Source: Corylus avellana
Lineage: Eukaryota; Streptophyta; Magnoliopsida; Fagales; Betulaceae
NCBI RefSeq assembly: GCF_901000735.1
Contig: NC_081547.1
Location: forward strand, 26,709,382-26,773,381
Reading direction: 5' to 3'
Length of the DNA: 64,000 nucleotides
Within the stretch, counting starts at the first letter, position 1. Every line of letters begins with the position of its first letter. Below the pieces are notes generated by a model. It searched no databases. It was not told where the DNA came from and saw only the letters and a list, made by a program, of their open reading frames with translations. Shown here piece after piece: positions 23,481 to 33,780 of the stretch. The translations under genes were made by a program, and so were the position numbers.

Positions 23481-25984
23481 TCACAGGCCGTTCGGACGGT
23501 GGTGGCTGAATAACTTTTCCAAAGTGTTTTATACTTATACTTGGGTGAATGCCTTCCTCACATCCATTTTCCTCATTAAAATGTTACCTTCCCTTGTTAT
23601 TCACAATGAATCACCTTTCTCCAAGTTGTTCAACACAACACCTGATTACACCATCTTGAAAACAATTGGCTGCGTATGCTATCATCTCCTTAGACCTCAT
23701 GCCATCCACAAATTATCCTTTAGAAGCAAACCTTGCATTCTATTGGGTTATGGTGCTAATCAGTGAGGGTATAGATGCTTTGATCCTCAAACTAACAAAG
23801 TTGATCTCTCTAGAAATGTTGTCTTCGATGGAAACCAATTTCATGCCAAAGGTATGTCCCTCTCACAAGGCTCCTGCAAGGTCACTCCCAACTAAGGTAC
23901 ATCCTTAGTGATTTTACCAAATCCTTTACCTGCTGAATTTTCTCGATCATCTTAATTATTTTAATGCTCCATCGTCTACTGCTACTTCTCCATCCTTTGA
24001 ATTGCCATCCTTAGATCACCCTAAATCTGTTCACCTCAGAGCTCAACCTTAGATAATTCAAACAATCCTACGGATGACGCATCACCTTCCTGTTTACAAC
24101 CACCAACTTCTCCTCATAACAATGCCCTCTCTTTGGACCTTACTTCACCACAACCGCCCATTTCACCTGCTGCTCCTATCAATCGAATCATCACCAGATC
24201 ACAAACATGCCATCTAAAGGCCAAGGAATTCCCTAGATTCAAAGTCTTCCACAGCAGTAAACACCTCATTTCAGCCCTTCAAGCTATTTCTCTACCTTCA
24301 GAACCCTCAACCTTTAAACAAGCTGCTTCCAAACGAGAATGGATCCAAGCCATGCTACTTGAAAACAATGCTCTCATCTCCAACCGGACTTGGACATTGT
24401 GCCTTAGGGCTCCTCATCATAATGTAGTTAGGAACAAATAGGTGTTCAAAGTCAAACAAAAACCAGATGGCAGTGTGGACAGATTTAAGGCTCGTCTTGT
24501 AGCTAAAAGCTTTGACCAACTGAGTGGTGTTGACTATTATGAAACTTTTAGCCTTGTTATCAAACATTCCACCATTCGGTTAATTCTACCTTGGTAGTGC
24601 AATTTAATTGATTGGGCAATCAAGCAACTAGATGTTTCGAATACCTTCTTTCATGGTGTCTTAGATGAGGAAGTCTACATAGAACAACCTCAAGATTTCA
24701 TAGAATCCTCTTATCCGAATCATGTGTACAAGTTAAACAAATCCCTCTATGGACATGCTCCAAGGGCTTAGTTCACTCGTCTATGGGGATTCAGTGGCTC
24801 TCAAATGGACCACTCTCTATTTGTCTATCATCATGGCCAAGTTCACATCTTTCTCTTGGTATATGTAGATGACATCATCCTTATTGGCAACCATGAAGAC
24901 ACCATGAATTGGCTCATTATCAAATTACAAGCTCGATCACTTTGCTATCAAAGACCTTGGGACTCTTGGATACTTTATGGGAATCCAAGCTATCCGAGAT
25001 GCTACAAGCCTACATCTTAGACAATCCAAATATGTCTTGGATCTTCTTGATCGCACCTACATGATAGATTCAAAGCCATACAGAGCACCATGTGTTTCTG
25101 GTTCTAAAATGTCAAAATTCGATGGAGAACTTCTCTTCAATCTTACTAAGTATCGGCACATAGTTAGTGTTCTCCAATATGTCACCCTCACAAGACCTGA
25201 CATTGCATACTTAGTGAACCAACTCTGTCAACATATGCAAGCCCCCACTTCAATTCATCTAACAGCAGCCAAACGTGTGTTATGTTACCTCAAAGGCTTT
25301 GTTAACTCTGGCCTTCATTATCACAATGGTTCTCTCACTCCCAACGCCTTCTGTGACTTAGATTGGGCGGGCAATCCAGATGACAAGCGTTCTACCACTG
25401 GCTTTGGGATTTTCTTTGGTCCCAATTTGTTCTCTTGGTCAGCCAAGAAGCAAAACATTGTATCTCGTTCAAGTACCGAAGCTGAATGCATGTCCCTTTC
25501 TCTCACAACAACTGAACTATTTTGGATTCACATGGTTCTTAGGGAAATGCACATCTCCCTATCCTCTCCTCCTACTCTCTGGTGTGACAACTTAGGAGCT
25601 CTTGCATTAGCCTCTAACCCAAACTTCCTTGCTTGTACCAAACATATAGAGGTTGATGTTCATTCTGGTCGAGCAAAGGTAGCTAACATGGACATTCAAC
25701 TCCATCACTTGTCCACTCTTGAACAAATAGCTGACATCTTCACCAAAGGTCACGCAATTGAACGTTTATGCTACCTCAGGGACAAAACTTGGGGGGATGG
25801 GGGGGGTGTGTTGGAGGAGTGTTTATTCATTATTTTCTGTAAAGATAGTTTATTGTAAAAGTTGTCCTCTCCTCTCTTGTAAATCTCTCGAGCCCATTGG
25901 CTATATATATATACACATGCAAGTCTCTTGTTGTGTTTGGTTAAGAAAAACCAAAACAGTTTTCTTAAAACTTTCAGATACTGG
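23481..25984 (+). mobile_element. Degenerate Copia pol remnant with 3' LTR
   Basis: 5'-truncated Copia polyprotein in several broken frames. In order it shows the end of integrase (NESPFSKLF, HKLSFRSKPCILLGY) at 23520-23770; reverse transcriptase (GVDYYETFS at ~24525, KSLYG at ~24740, YVDDIILIG at ~24860); RNase H (DLDWAGNPDDKRSTTGF, STEAECMSLS) up to ~25520; and ADIFTKGH near 25735. A purine-rich tract of G runs (25789-25807) precedes a short 3' LTR starting TGTTGGAGGAGTG at 25809. Multiple stops and frameshifts make it inactive. The LTR abuts a DUF674 exon 2 directly. Confidence 0.88.
24977..25858 (+). pseudogene. Longest open piece of Copia RT/RNase H
   Basis: A 293-codon open stretch of the remnant covers the end of reverse transcriptase and all of the RNase H domain: HLRQSKYVLDLLDRTYM, SVLQYVTLTRPDIAYLVNQL, YLKGFVNSGLHY, and the DLDWAG region. 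It runs on through the purine tract into the LTR. It lacks the catalytic YVDD part, which is in another frame upstream, so it is not a functional enzyme. Confidence 0.8.
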
Positions 25985-26086
25985 GGTTTGAAATTGCTCA
26001 AGGTTTCTTTGCATTCAAAGACTGTTTTGATTGACGTCTTCATTCTGGCCGGGATCATTAAAGCTAAGGACGTCTTCATGATATGA
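25985..26086 (+). pseudogene. Orphan DUF674 exon 2
   Basis: GGTTTGAAATTGCTC opens a 34-codon frame (GLKLLKVSLHSKTVLIDVFI ending FMI stop) clearly matching exon 2 of the unit at 22918. No splice acceptor precedes it: the Copia LTR ends right at its first base. No exon 1 exists upstream within reach. The retroelement insertion or a linked rearrangement removed the rest. Confidence 0.8.
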
Positions 26087-26100
26087 GATTATAGCAATTA

Positions 26101-26210
26101 GTCCTCCAGAAGTAACTCAATCGGCTGAGACCACGCTTAATGAAGCAGAGGTCACTAGTTCGAATCACCCTCTCCCATTTTGTGCGGACATGTCAAAAAA
26201 AAAAAAAAAA
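26101..26210 (+). mobile_element. tRNA-derived SINE, copy 1
   Basis: About 110 bp with a box-A-like AGTAACTCAATCGGCTGAG, a box-B GTTCGAATC (26159-26167), a terminal GGACATGTC and a poly-A tail. Flanks ATAGCAATTA (26091-26100) and ATAACAATTA (26211-26220) form a 10-bp target duplication with one mismatch. The unfilled paralogous site is near 27612-27625. The pol III boxes identify it as a SINE rather than a tRNA gene; there is no cloverleaf. Confidence 0.85.
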
Positions 26211-26810
26211 ATAACAATTAAGGCAATGTTTTAAAACGGTTTGCTCAATTACTAGGTGCAAGAGCTCTGTTGATGAAGATATGCGTGCAGCGTGTTTGCT
26301 AATTTATGGTGTTCATTTAGTTGCAGTCATGTAAACTTCTGTTAGTTATAAACTAATATTGCTGATGAAGATAATTCATAGTATGGAAGACCTTTCAAGA
26401 TACATTTTAAAATTTGATTGGTCTGAGATGATCAACCTGACCCTTATTAAATGTGTGCGCACCTCACGAATCCATTCCTCTTAAGAGTTGTTAATACAAA
26501 TGAATATGTTATTGCAATTTCTGTATATATATTCAATATTGAATATACTCCATATATGGGTAAAAAAATACAGTAAAATACAAATTTGGAAGATTTTTAT
26601 TGGATCTGTATGTCTTAATAGGTATTTGGTATCCCATGTAATCTTTTAAAAACTATTACTTAATTGACAATATATTCTCTAAACTTTTTATTAAGTCATT
26701 ATTCTCCTTAACTATAAAAAATTGTTAATGCCCTCCATTAACAAAAAGTTGATAAAAATAATTCTAAAAATTCTTTTAAAAAACTAAAAAAAAAAATATA
26801 TATATAGAGA
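26211..26810. other. DUF674 3' flank and AT-rich segment duplicated at 44.8 kb
   Basis: The first part is the shared 3' flank (GCAAGAGCTCTGTTG, GTTGCAGTCATGTAAACTTC). From ~26530 it matches 44760 onward (AAATACAGTAAAATA, TTTGGAAGATTTTTATTG), showing a block duplication. Confidence 0.5.
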
Positions 26811-27010
26811 TGAGGTTTAGGGGTGGCCGAGCCACCAACCAAGGCCATGGGGGTGGTTTGACCACCTCATTAATTTTTTTTTGTGGCTATGTAGGGATGG
26901 CCGAACCACTCCCAAATGGCTAGTAGGTGGTTCAAACACTTTCTAATTGGCAAGAAGGGGTAGTCGAACCACCTGCATGACCTTGAGGGTTGTTTGGCCA
27001 AGGGACTTGA
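26811..27010. repeat. GGGGTGGCCGAGCCACC cassette
   Basis: Several degenerate short palindromes of the form GGGGTGG-CCGAACCACC separated by AAATGGCTAGTAGG-like spacers. It is one of about ten such cassettes in the window; this one is duplicated at 45045-45305. Confidence 0.7.
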
Positions 27011-27187
27011 AACCTTTATTTTTTTTAGGTTTTTCTTTTTTCCCGAATTTATAGATTTTTTTTTTTTGTCTTGTTTAATTGAAAAAATTTTAAGGTATTT
27101 TTTTTTTTTGCTGCCTTTGGAGGAGAGACATTGACAACTTTTGGTAGTTTAGAGTAGGGGTGAAAATGTGGATATGCAAGTACTCAA

Positions 27188-27290
27188 TGTATAGCTCAAT
27201 CCGCAGGGGACCACATCTTATAAAGTGGATGTCACTAGTTCGAATCACTTCCTCCTTGTGTGGACATGTCAAAAAAAAAAAAAAAAAAAA
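27188..27290 (+). mobile_element. tRNA-derived SINE, copy 2
   Basis: Same family as 26101-26210: TAGCTCAATCCGCAGGGGACC, CACTAGTTCGAATCAC (box B), GTGTGGACATGTC and a 20-base A tail. It is more diverged in box A. The target duplication is unclear. Confidence 0.75.
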
Positions 27291-27560
27291 TGCAAATGCA
27301 CCTTGCTTTCTATGCTTTACAATTACCAAATGCTTCTTTTGCTGTTAATTAGTTTATTATATTTTTTATTAACATTGAAGATGTTAAATTTAAGGGTATT
27401 TGATAATGGCAGCGCCACTATTAATTATAACTATTTTGCTTCTTGTTAGGGTGTGAAATTGCTCAAGCCATCTTTACGGTCAAAACTGTTTTAACTGATG
27501 TCTTCCTTGAAGTAGAGATCATTCAAACGAGGTCTCAATTAAGAATGAGGGGATAGGTTG
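27291..27560 (+). pseudogene. Orphan DUF674 intron and exon 2
   Basis: Intron-like DNA (GGGTATTTGATAATGGCAGC) runs into TTGTTAG and exon 2 from 27450 (GGTGTGAAATTGCTCAAG). One base lost in TCAAAGACT shifts the frame to a stop after 14 codons. Exon 1 is missing; SINE copy 2 and the GGTGGCC cassette occupy its place. Confidence 0.75.
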
Positions 27561-27830
27561 AAACATGATTCACCTTCTGTATCAGAATGAGTAAATTAAG
27601 GGATTTATTGTTATGAATGAATCTTGTGATTAGAGCAATTAAGGCAGTGTCGAAAATCAGTGTGCTCAATTACTAGGTGCAACAGCTCTGTTGGATTTGT
27701 AAACTTCTGTTATTTATGAACTAATACTGCTGATGAAGATAATTCGTAGTATGGATGGCTTTTCGTGTGAGTTGTTAAATTATAGTAAAATTTGAATGGG
27801 CTTAGATCAACCACACCTACCCTTATGTTT
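27561..27830. other. DUF674 3' flank
   Basis: Shared downstream sequence. The run GATTAGAGCAATTAAGG near 27612-27628 is the empty counterpart of the SINE insertion site at 26091. Confidence 0.45.
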
Positions 27831-28182
27831 AGTACTTCAAAAACCAGTCAGTTCCATATTGCAGCAGAATCTTTCAGAGTCCCAAAGGTTCATGAATCGT
27901 TACTGCAATTTCAAAGTGTAATAAAACAAGGCACTTCAATTCCAAGAGTGAATTTCATATAGCCTATATAAAAAGGGTAACAGGAAAGCCAGTACAGGGC
28001 ACTCTAAGCTTTTCATGGACTGAATCCCTTCCATGCTTTTCATGACAATTTATCTGGTTTTATGTTAGGGTGTTAAATTACTCGAGGCTTTTTTCCAATC
28101 AAAGTTTTACGTCTTCCTTCCGGCAGAGATTGATAGAACTAAGGACTTAATTAAGAATGCGAGATGCATTTTCCAATTGTGA
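27831..28182 (+). pseudogene. Promoter fused directly to exon 2 (exon 1 deleted)
   Basis: Promoter module remains, then AAGAGTGAATTT and a TATA box (TATATAAAAAGGG at ~27963-27975). About 90 bp later comes a typical intron end (TGGTTTTATGTTAG) and exon 2 at 28069-28182. Exon 2 is open for 38 codons, although it has lost the TVLTD block. No exon 1 coding sequence remains except perhaps AAGCTTTTCATGGAC. A deletion removed ~600 bp between the 5' UTR and the intron. Confidence 0.75.
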
Positions 28183-28806
28183 ATGAGTAACCAAGTGTTT
28201 CATTGTCACAACTTATGCTTGAGACATTTTGCTTGTAATAAAAACGACCACATTTAACCAAAAAGAATTTTTGTTAAATCTAAACCCTCGGTTGGTTTTA
28301 CAGCAGACATTAGCTGGATCCGTATTCAATACATTCTGAAACAACTGCGGCAAACTCCAATTGGCTTGAACTAGTTATTACTACTCATAAATCACTTATT
28401 AATTTGTGGCCAAAGTTGAAAGGATTTTCCATTGAGAAAATCAACAGTCTCTTGCAGCAAAATGTTTATTTTGACTGTTCCAAGACACAAACTTCAATTG
28501 GGTTTTAAATTGCTTCAAGTACTACTCATATATCTCGCATTAAATATTTGTGGACAAAATTGAATGGATTTTACATTGAGAAAATCAACAGTCCCTTGCA
28601 GCAGAGAAAGTTTATTTGACCGTTCCAAGTTCCAGAGGTTCATGAATCGTGACTGCAAATGCAAAGGGTAATAAAAGAATGCACTTTAATTCCAAGAGTG
28701 AATTCCATATAGCCTTAAGACTATAAAAAGGGTAACAGGTAAGCCGATAGAGGGCACCTAGTGGACTGAATCCTTTCCAAGATTTACAATTATTGACACA
28801 CTTAAC
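28183..28806 (+). promoter_or_regulatory. 3' flank, then modular promoter of the 28.8-kb unit
   Basis: 28205-28335 matches 52430-52570 (CTTATGCTTGAGACATTTTG). Modules lie at about 28420-28510 and 28560-28640 (CATTGAGAAAATCAACAGTC, TTTGACTGTTCCAAG, TTTGACCGTTCCAAG: W-box cores). The core promoter has GAATTC at 28700-28705 and CTATAAAAAGGG from 28721. Confidence 0.6.
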
Positions 28807-29988
28807 ATGGCAGCAAAAAATGTAACCCTGAAGCTCTTCATAGATAAGAGGTGCCAACGACGGGTTCTCTATGCTGAAGTAGACAAGAAATTTGTTGATT
28901 TCCTGTTAAGCATTTTCACTCTGCCGGTCGGAGCAGTCACGAGGATTCTGAAAGATGGAGGTGGAATGGTAGGCAGCTGGCAAAGCCTCTACCACAGCTT
29001 TGAAAATCTGAGTGTTAATTACATTCAAGACAAAAACAAACGCTTCTTGTTAGAACCCAGTAGAGCACGGTGCTAAACTCCCTCTCCTGTTGCCAAACGT
29101 TGGATCAACATCCCGTTGCTTTTATAGGTGTTTGAATGGAATGAATTATAACAGCAACTGTATCAGATATGTGGCTGATGATGCTAGCACAATTTGTCCT
29201 ACGTGCAAACAAAAGATGGACAGGATCGTAACATTCATAGACTCACCAAGCACAATAAAATAGTGAGGAAGGTTACGTGGAAGGGACAATTACATATATG
29301 GTGATGGATGATTTAAAGGTGATGCCCTTGTCTACCTGCTCGATCTTGTTACTCTTCTTACCCAGTTTAATGTCAAGGAAATAGGGGATATTGGGGTGAA
29401 AGTTGTCGATGTCGGCATGGATGAGGTATATATGCCATTCTTGACTCATCCCCCGGTTTTTGTTTATTACAGCTACATAATATATGTTGAGAAATAGTCT
29501 CACATTATCTGTTGACAAGATCTTAGGCATGTTCATGTTCATGAATTTTTTCATGGTATCAGAGCCTATCACAGGACAAATAGAGGCCCACATTACTTAT
29601 CCCGTGACAAGGACTAGGAAAAATACCGGCCTGCACGTTAGGGAGGGCGTTGAGAAATAGTCTCACATTGCTTGTGGACAAGTTCTTAGGCATGTTTATA
29701 AGGACTGAGTAACTCTCTCTTATATAACCGCTTTTATGAAATGAGTTAAGTCCACGAGTTTCTTCAATATATACTTCTTTTGCTGTCAGTTTGTTTATTA
29801 TTTTTTGTAAACTTTGAAAACGTAACAAAGCCGTTAATTCAAGGTTATTCGATAATGGCAGCGCCGTTAGTATCATTGCTATTATAATAATTTTGTTTTT
29901 TTATGTTGTTTGATGGTAGGGTGTGAAATTGCTCAAGGCTTCTATGCAATCAAAGACTGTTTTGACTGATGTCTTCTTTCCAGTGTAG
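28807..29988 (+). pseudogene. DUF674 unit with indels and a TRIM in its intron
   Basis: Exon 1 28807-29425 starts normally (MAAKNVTLKLFIDKRCQRRV, FVDFLLSIFTLPVGAVTR). It breaks at ~29063, where the KVFMPGA block is replaced by SRARC plus a stop. A further deletion near 29258 removes the Ser/Thr-rich stretch. The donor is at 29426. The 494-bp intron contains a TRIM element (29485-29766). Exon 2 29920-29988 opens GVKLLKASMQSKTVLTDVFF and ends early (PV stop). Not expected to give a full protein. Confidence 0.85.
29485..29766 (+). mobile_element. TRIM-like miniature LTR element in an intron
   Basis: Short direct repeats TGTTGAGAAATAGTCTCACA (5' copy at 29485, 3' copy at ~29649) flank an internal piece that begins TGGTATCAGAGCC, the initiator-tRNA primer site, and ends in a purine tract AGGGAGGG. 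Perfect 5-bp target duplication ATATA (29480-29484 and 29767-29771). The 5' repeat is shorter (~70 bp) than the 3' repeat (~117 bp). No coding capacity. Confidence 0.87.
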
Positions 29989-30420
29989 CTTCGATCCACC
30001 AACTTGTTAGGAGTAGACCAAAGCCGCCTAACCTACATCTTTAATTAGTATCTTTTTCTGGTAGAGTGAGTGTTATGTTGAAATTTGATTCATTTTCCGT
30101 ATCAGATTGAGTAATTTAAGGAATTGCTTGTTGTACGGTGCTTTTCGTTTTTGACTTTCTTTATTTACAGGATAATATACAAGTGATTTTTAATTTATTT
30201 TCTTTTATTTATAATCTGTTATTGCTTTTGAAGATAATTCGCAGTATGGTTGACTTTTCAAGTGATCAGTTGCTAATATATAGTACAATTTGTATAGGTT
30301 CAGATCAACCTCATGGTCCTCACCCTTGTTTGTTGTTTAATTAGTACAGCAAAAACCATACGAATGAATATGTTATAACCTTTTATAATAAAATAAAAAT
30401 TTAAAAGATTTCTTTAAAAT
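29989..30420. other. DUF674 3' flank
   Basis: Downstream sequence shared with other units (CAGTATGGTTGACTTTTCAAGTGATC). No gene. Confidence 0.4.
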
Positions 30421-30429
30421 TGTCTCTTT

Positions 30430-31862
30430 GGATTTTTTTTGAAAGTGAAACGGTACTTCTCTCTGTCGGAACATTAATAGAGCTTTATATTCCTCCATTT
30501 GCGTCATCAGAGAATGAACATGAAACCCACCTTCCTGCTAGAGAAAACACTTGGAGTGAACTAAGGCGTAAGTTTGCATCTGGTGATATGAAAGAGTTTG
30601 TGACGGCTCCCAAATTGTACCTCTCTATAGGGTCTACTCAGATTCTAGGATGATAGCACATTCATCTACAAATTTATCATCACCTTCATCATCATTGTCA
30701 TCATCTGCGTCATCGTCATCTTCTACTTCTTCACCTCCTTATCTCTCTCCAAATTCTGTCTCTTCTGATTCAAGCACTAATTCGAAGTGTTCTTCAGAAT
30801 CCTCTCTGGATTCCCCTTCTGCAGCTTCATGTTCTCTTCCGGTATCTTCAACTTTAATTTGTCTAACCTTTCTAACTTGTCTCTCTTGTCATCCAAAACT
30901 TCTAATGGTCCACAAATTGCTGGTGTCAATGTTAATTCACAGCCATGTTCTAAATCAACTTCTGTTATGTCCAAAATATTTTCACCATCCCTTGCAGAGC
31001 GTAGGGGTAGTTTATCAAAGTCTCCGAAGCTGCCGCTGAGGGCTGAGAATATGAGGGCGGCATATACTCCCTCAAGTTATCTTGCCGATGAAGAAGATGG
31101 TGTTAGGAAAAACAAGAGTACTTGCTCGCCATGTGAACTGGATAGGATAGAAGATATGTTAGAGTCCAAGGATGCAGTTAGAAGTGGAGAGAAATTTTTA
31201 ACTCAATTATGGAGAAAACATCCCTTGGGAAAAAGTCTGGGCCCTGCTGTCTCAAATGGGATGGAGGAAAGTAGTTCAACACCTAGTAATCTTATGCAAC
31301 CTTTAGTATGTCGGTGGTCCAGTTTAGAGAAAATTGCAACATTTGGGGCGACTGATGTGAATTCCAAAGATGCATTTGCTGTTTTCTCTCCAGGTTTAGG
31401 CAAAAATGAGAATAGGATATTATATTTTTGGGTAGGAAGGTCTTTTGATCATGCTGAAAATCAAATTCGATTAGATAGTAACAAAGAGTTAAATGATCTA
31501 AAAGAGGTCGATTGGAATCAAGTTGGTCGGGCTGCTCTTACCCAAATGGGTCTTCCGAAAGAAACAGTTGTGAAGGTATGTAATCTTCACGTATTTTATT
31601 ATTATTGTTTTGTGTGTATAAGTTTGATCATTCTCTACATTACAATTTTTAAGGCTAGCTCTATGGTTTGAGCAAATGATGCTTTAGTCGATGGTCATTC
31701 TATCGTATAATTCTTGCCTATGTGCCTTTGTCAAGTAAAAGGTAAAAATGAGAATACCTCTTCATATTCAAGTACTCAAATTAGAGTCCGTTGGTGTTAC
31801 GGCGGTAGGAGGGTTGGTTATTAATTTTAGTATGGTTTTTGGTTTAGGCGAAACAGGTGGTA
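30430..31862 (+). pseudogene. MKP1: MKP1-like phosphatase fragment with two frameshifts
   Basis: A longer copy of the gene end at 9079. In reading order: TLIELYIPPFASSENEHE and ARENTWSELRRKFASGDMKE (frame of 30420); a shift at ~30633 into a Ser-rich tract (~30660-30850); a second shift at ~30850 into SNLSLLSSKTSNGPQ, LAERRGSLSKSPKLPLR and the gelsolin-like module (KDAFAVFSPGLGKNENRILY, WVGRSFDHAENQI). The donor AAG/GTATGT is at 31575. The intron start follows 9328 on, but lacks ~0.65 kb, and homology stops near 31862. The last coding exon is absent. It keeps intron sequence, so it is a DNA duplicate, not a retrocopy. The phosphatase domain is missing. Confidence 0.72.
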
Positions 31863-33080
31863 TGGTATTGGAGACTACCTGATTTTCTGTTTGGTTTATT
31901 TCTGTTTTGAATTTTGTATATATATATTTTTATTGTTATCTTATGTGTGTTGCCTGTGTAGGCAGGGACGGAATTGGGGGTCGCTGGTGTAAGCCATGGC
32001 CCCCTCCAACCCAAGGAAAAATAAAAAAAAGTTTGTAAGGTAATTTTTTTTTTTTTGCCACTTGGCCCCTACCCACTAAAAGTTTTGACCCTTGGTCCCT
32101 ACTCATCTAATTAAGCTCCGGCTCCGTCCCTGAATTTAGGGAGTATGATCATTTTTCGTTTCTAATTTTAGGGAATATGAATTTTTCTTATTTACTATTA
32201 TGAATTATATTTTTTCGGCTATCACAAGTAAAAATAACACGTCAGTGAACAAGTGACTATCATGTCCTACAAAGTAAGACATCAAACAACTCCGTAAATG
32301 TAAAAATCTAGCGAAACCACAATGTAAAACCAAACAAAGCCGACCTTTTCAAGCTTGAACATCCCGTGTAGTGGGGTACCGTACAGAGCATAGATGCCAT
32401 TGCTCTAACGCAATATGATTGACTATCTAATTAATAAAGTAAAAAACTTTGAACAATATCATTGCTTAATGTTCTACATGCTAGTTATAGTGTGCTAATG
32501 AGGAATAATGTATTACAATGTACTTGCCCATATCATACCGTATACAACGAAAGCATGCTTTATAAGAATGAAATTTAGTTGAGCCGAGACATATAACAAC
32601 TGAGATAACCACATCTATTACAATTTAGTTGAAAAAGTGAGAGGTTATACGCGGGATGGCCGGGAGGGATACTAGTTTTCTGAATTTTTTTTGCTAGAGG
32701 GACGCTGGAGGGACAATAGAGCGCGGTGTAGAATTATTCGTAGAATGCAAGTGATTGCAAATTTTTGGTGTTCATTTAGTTGCAGTCATGTCAATTTCTG
32801 TTAATTATAAACTTATATTACTGATGAAGATAATTAGACGTGCGGATGACCTCTCAACTGTTGTTAACATAGCAAAATTTGTGTCGGCTCAACTTGACCC
32901 TTATTAAAATGGAACCATTACTCTTAAATTGGAGTTGTTAATACAAATGAATATGTTATAATAATTTTTGTATATTCAATGTACTCCATGGAAAAATACA
33001 GTAAATTAAAAATACACCTATTTGAGTAGATGAGTCCCATAAGAGTTTTCTGTATTTTTCTTTATTTGATAAATTAATTA
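31863..33080. other. Spacer with a small TIR element and DUF674 3' flank
   Basis: 31963-32132 is bounded by CAGGGACGGA and TCCGTCCCTG, a perfect 10-bp inverted repeat typical of small hAT-like elements; no target duplication is evident. 32740-33000 is DUF674 3' flank (GCAAGTGATTGCAAATTTTTGG). No gene otherwise. Confidence 0.5.
31963..32132. mobile_element. Small TIR element, CAGGGACGGA ends
   Basis: 170 bp with 10-bp perfect terminal inverted repeats. The interior is rich in CCCC/GGGG. Such ends are frequent in plant hAT-type MITEs. No clear 8-bp duplication flanks it, so boundaries are by repeat only. Confidence 0.55.
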
Positions 33081-33084
33081 ATTC

Positions 33085-33680
33085 TGAAACAAATGGGCAC
33101 AAACTTCAATTGGCTTTTAAATTGCTTCAAGTAATTTTGTTACTACTCATAAATGATAAATTTCTCATTAATTTGTGGGCAAATTAAACTAAGAGGATTT
33201 TCCATTGAGAAAATCAACAGTCCCATTGCAGAAAAATGTGTATTTGACTGTTCAAAAGTCCCGAAGGTTCATGAATGGTGACTGCAAATGCGAAGGGTGG
33301 CAAAAGAATGCACTTCCAAAATTGTGAGATCCATTCCATGTAGCCCAAATTAAAGACTATAAAAAGGGTAGCAGCCAAGCCGATAGAGGGCAATTACTGG
33401 AGTTTGTATCTTGGAAGATTTATTATCATTGACATACCTATCATGGCATCAACAAAGGTAATTAAGCCGGCAGCTTTTTATATAGATAATAAGAGGCAAT
33501 GGGTGCCCTGTGCTGAACTAGGCAAGAAATTTGTTGTTTCCTATTATGGCATCCGTGGTTGGCTACGGCCACCCCCAATCCGGCCATTTAGGGGTGCCCG
33601 AGCCACCCTCTTTGGCCATTTGGGGGTGTCTCTAGGTTTAGTCGTGCTTAAAGTATTTGATTAAATGAGGTAAAATCCAT
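33085..33680 (+). pseudogene. Truncated DUF674 unit interrupted by a GGTGGCC cassette
   Basis: Promoter module at 33190-33260, TATA box CTATAAAAAGGG from 33357, start codon 33443. MASTKVIKPAAFYIDNKRQW and ELGKKFV are recognisable but diverged. At ~33545 the coding sequence passes into GGGGTGCCCGAGCCACC repeat DNA, then the gap. The core promoter also lacks the usual GAATTC. The unit is broken. Confidence 0.75.
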
Positions 33681-33780
33681 NNNNNNNNNNNNNNNNNNNN
33701 NNNNNNNNNNNNNNNNNNNNNNNNNNNNNNNNNNNNNNNNNNNNNNNNNNNNNNNNNNNNNNNNNNNNNNNNNNNNNNNN
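33681..33780. other. Assembly gap (100 N)
   Basis: 100 N following the broken DUF674 unit. Sequence on the other side is unrelated AT-rich DNA. Confidence 0.95.

Noticed and set aside
26155..26170. Possible tRNA gene from the GTTCGAATC motif
   Set aside because: No cloverleaf or acceptor stem; the poly-A tail and target duplication show a SINE.
30420..31671. Three adjacent frames read as three separate genes
   Set aside because: Their contents continue one protein (MKP1-like) across two frameshifts, so they are one broken gene.
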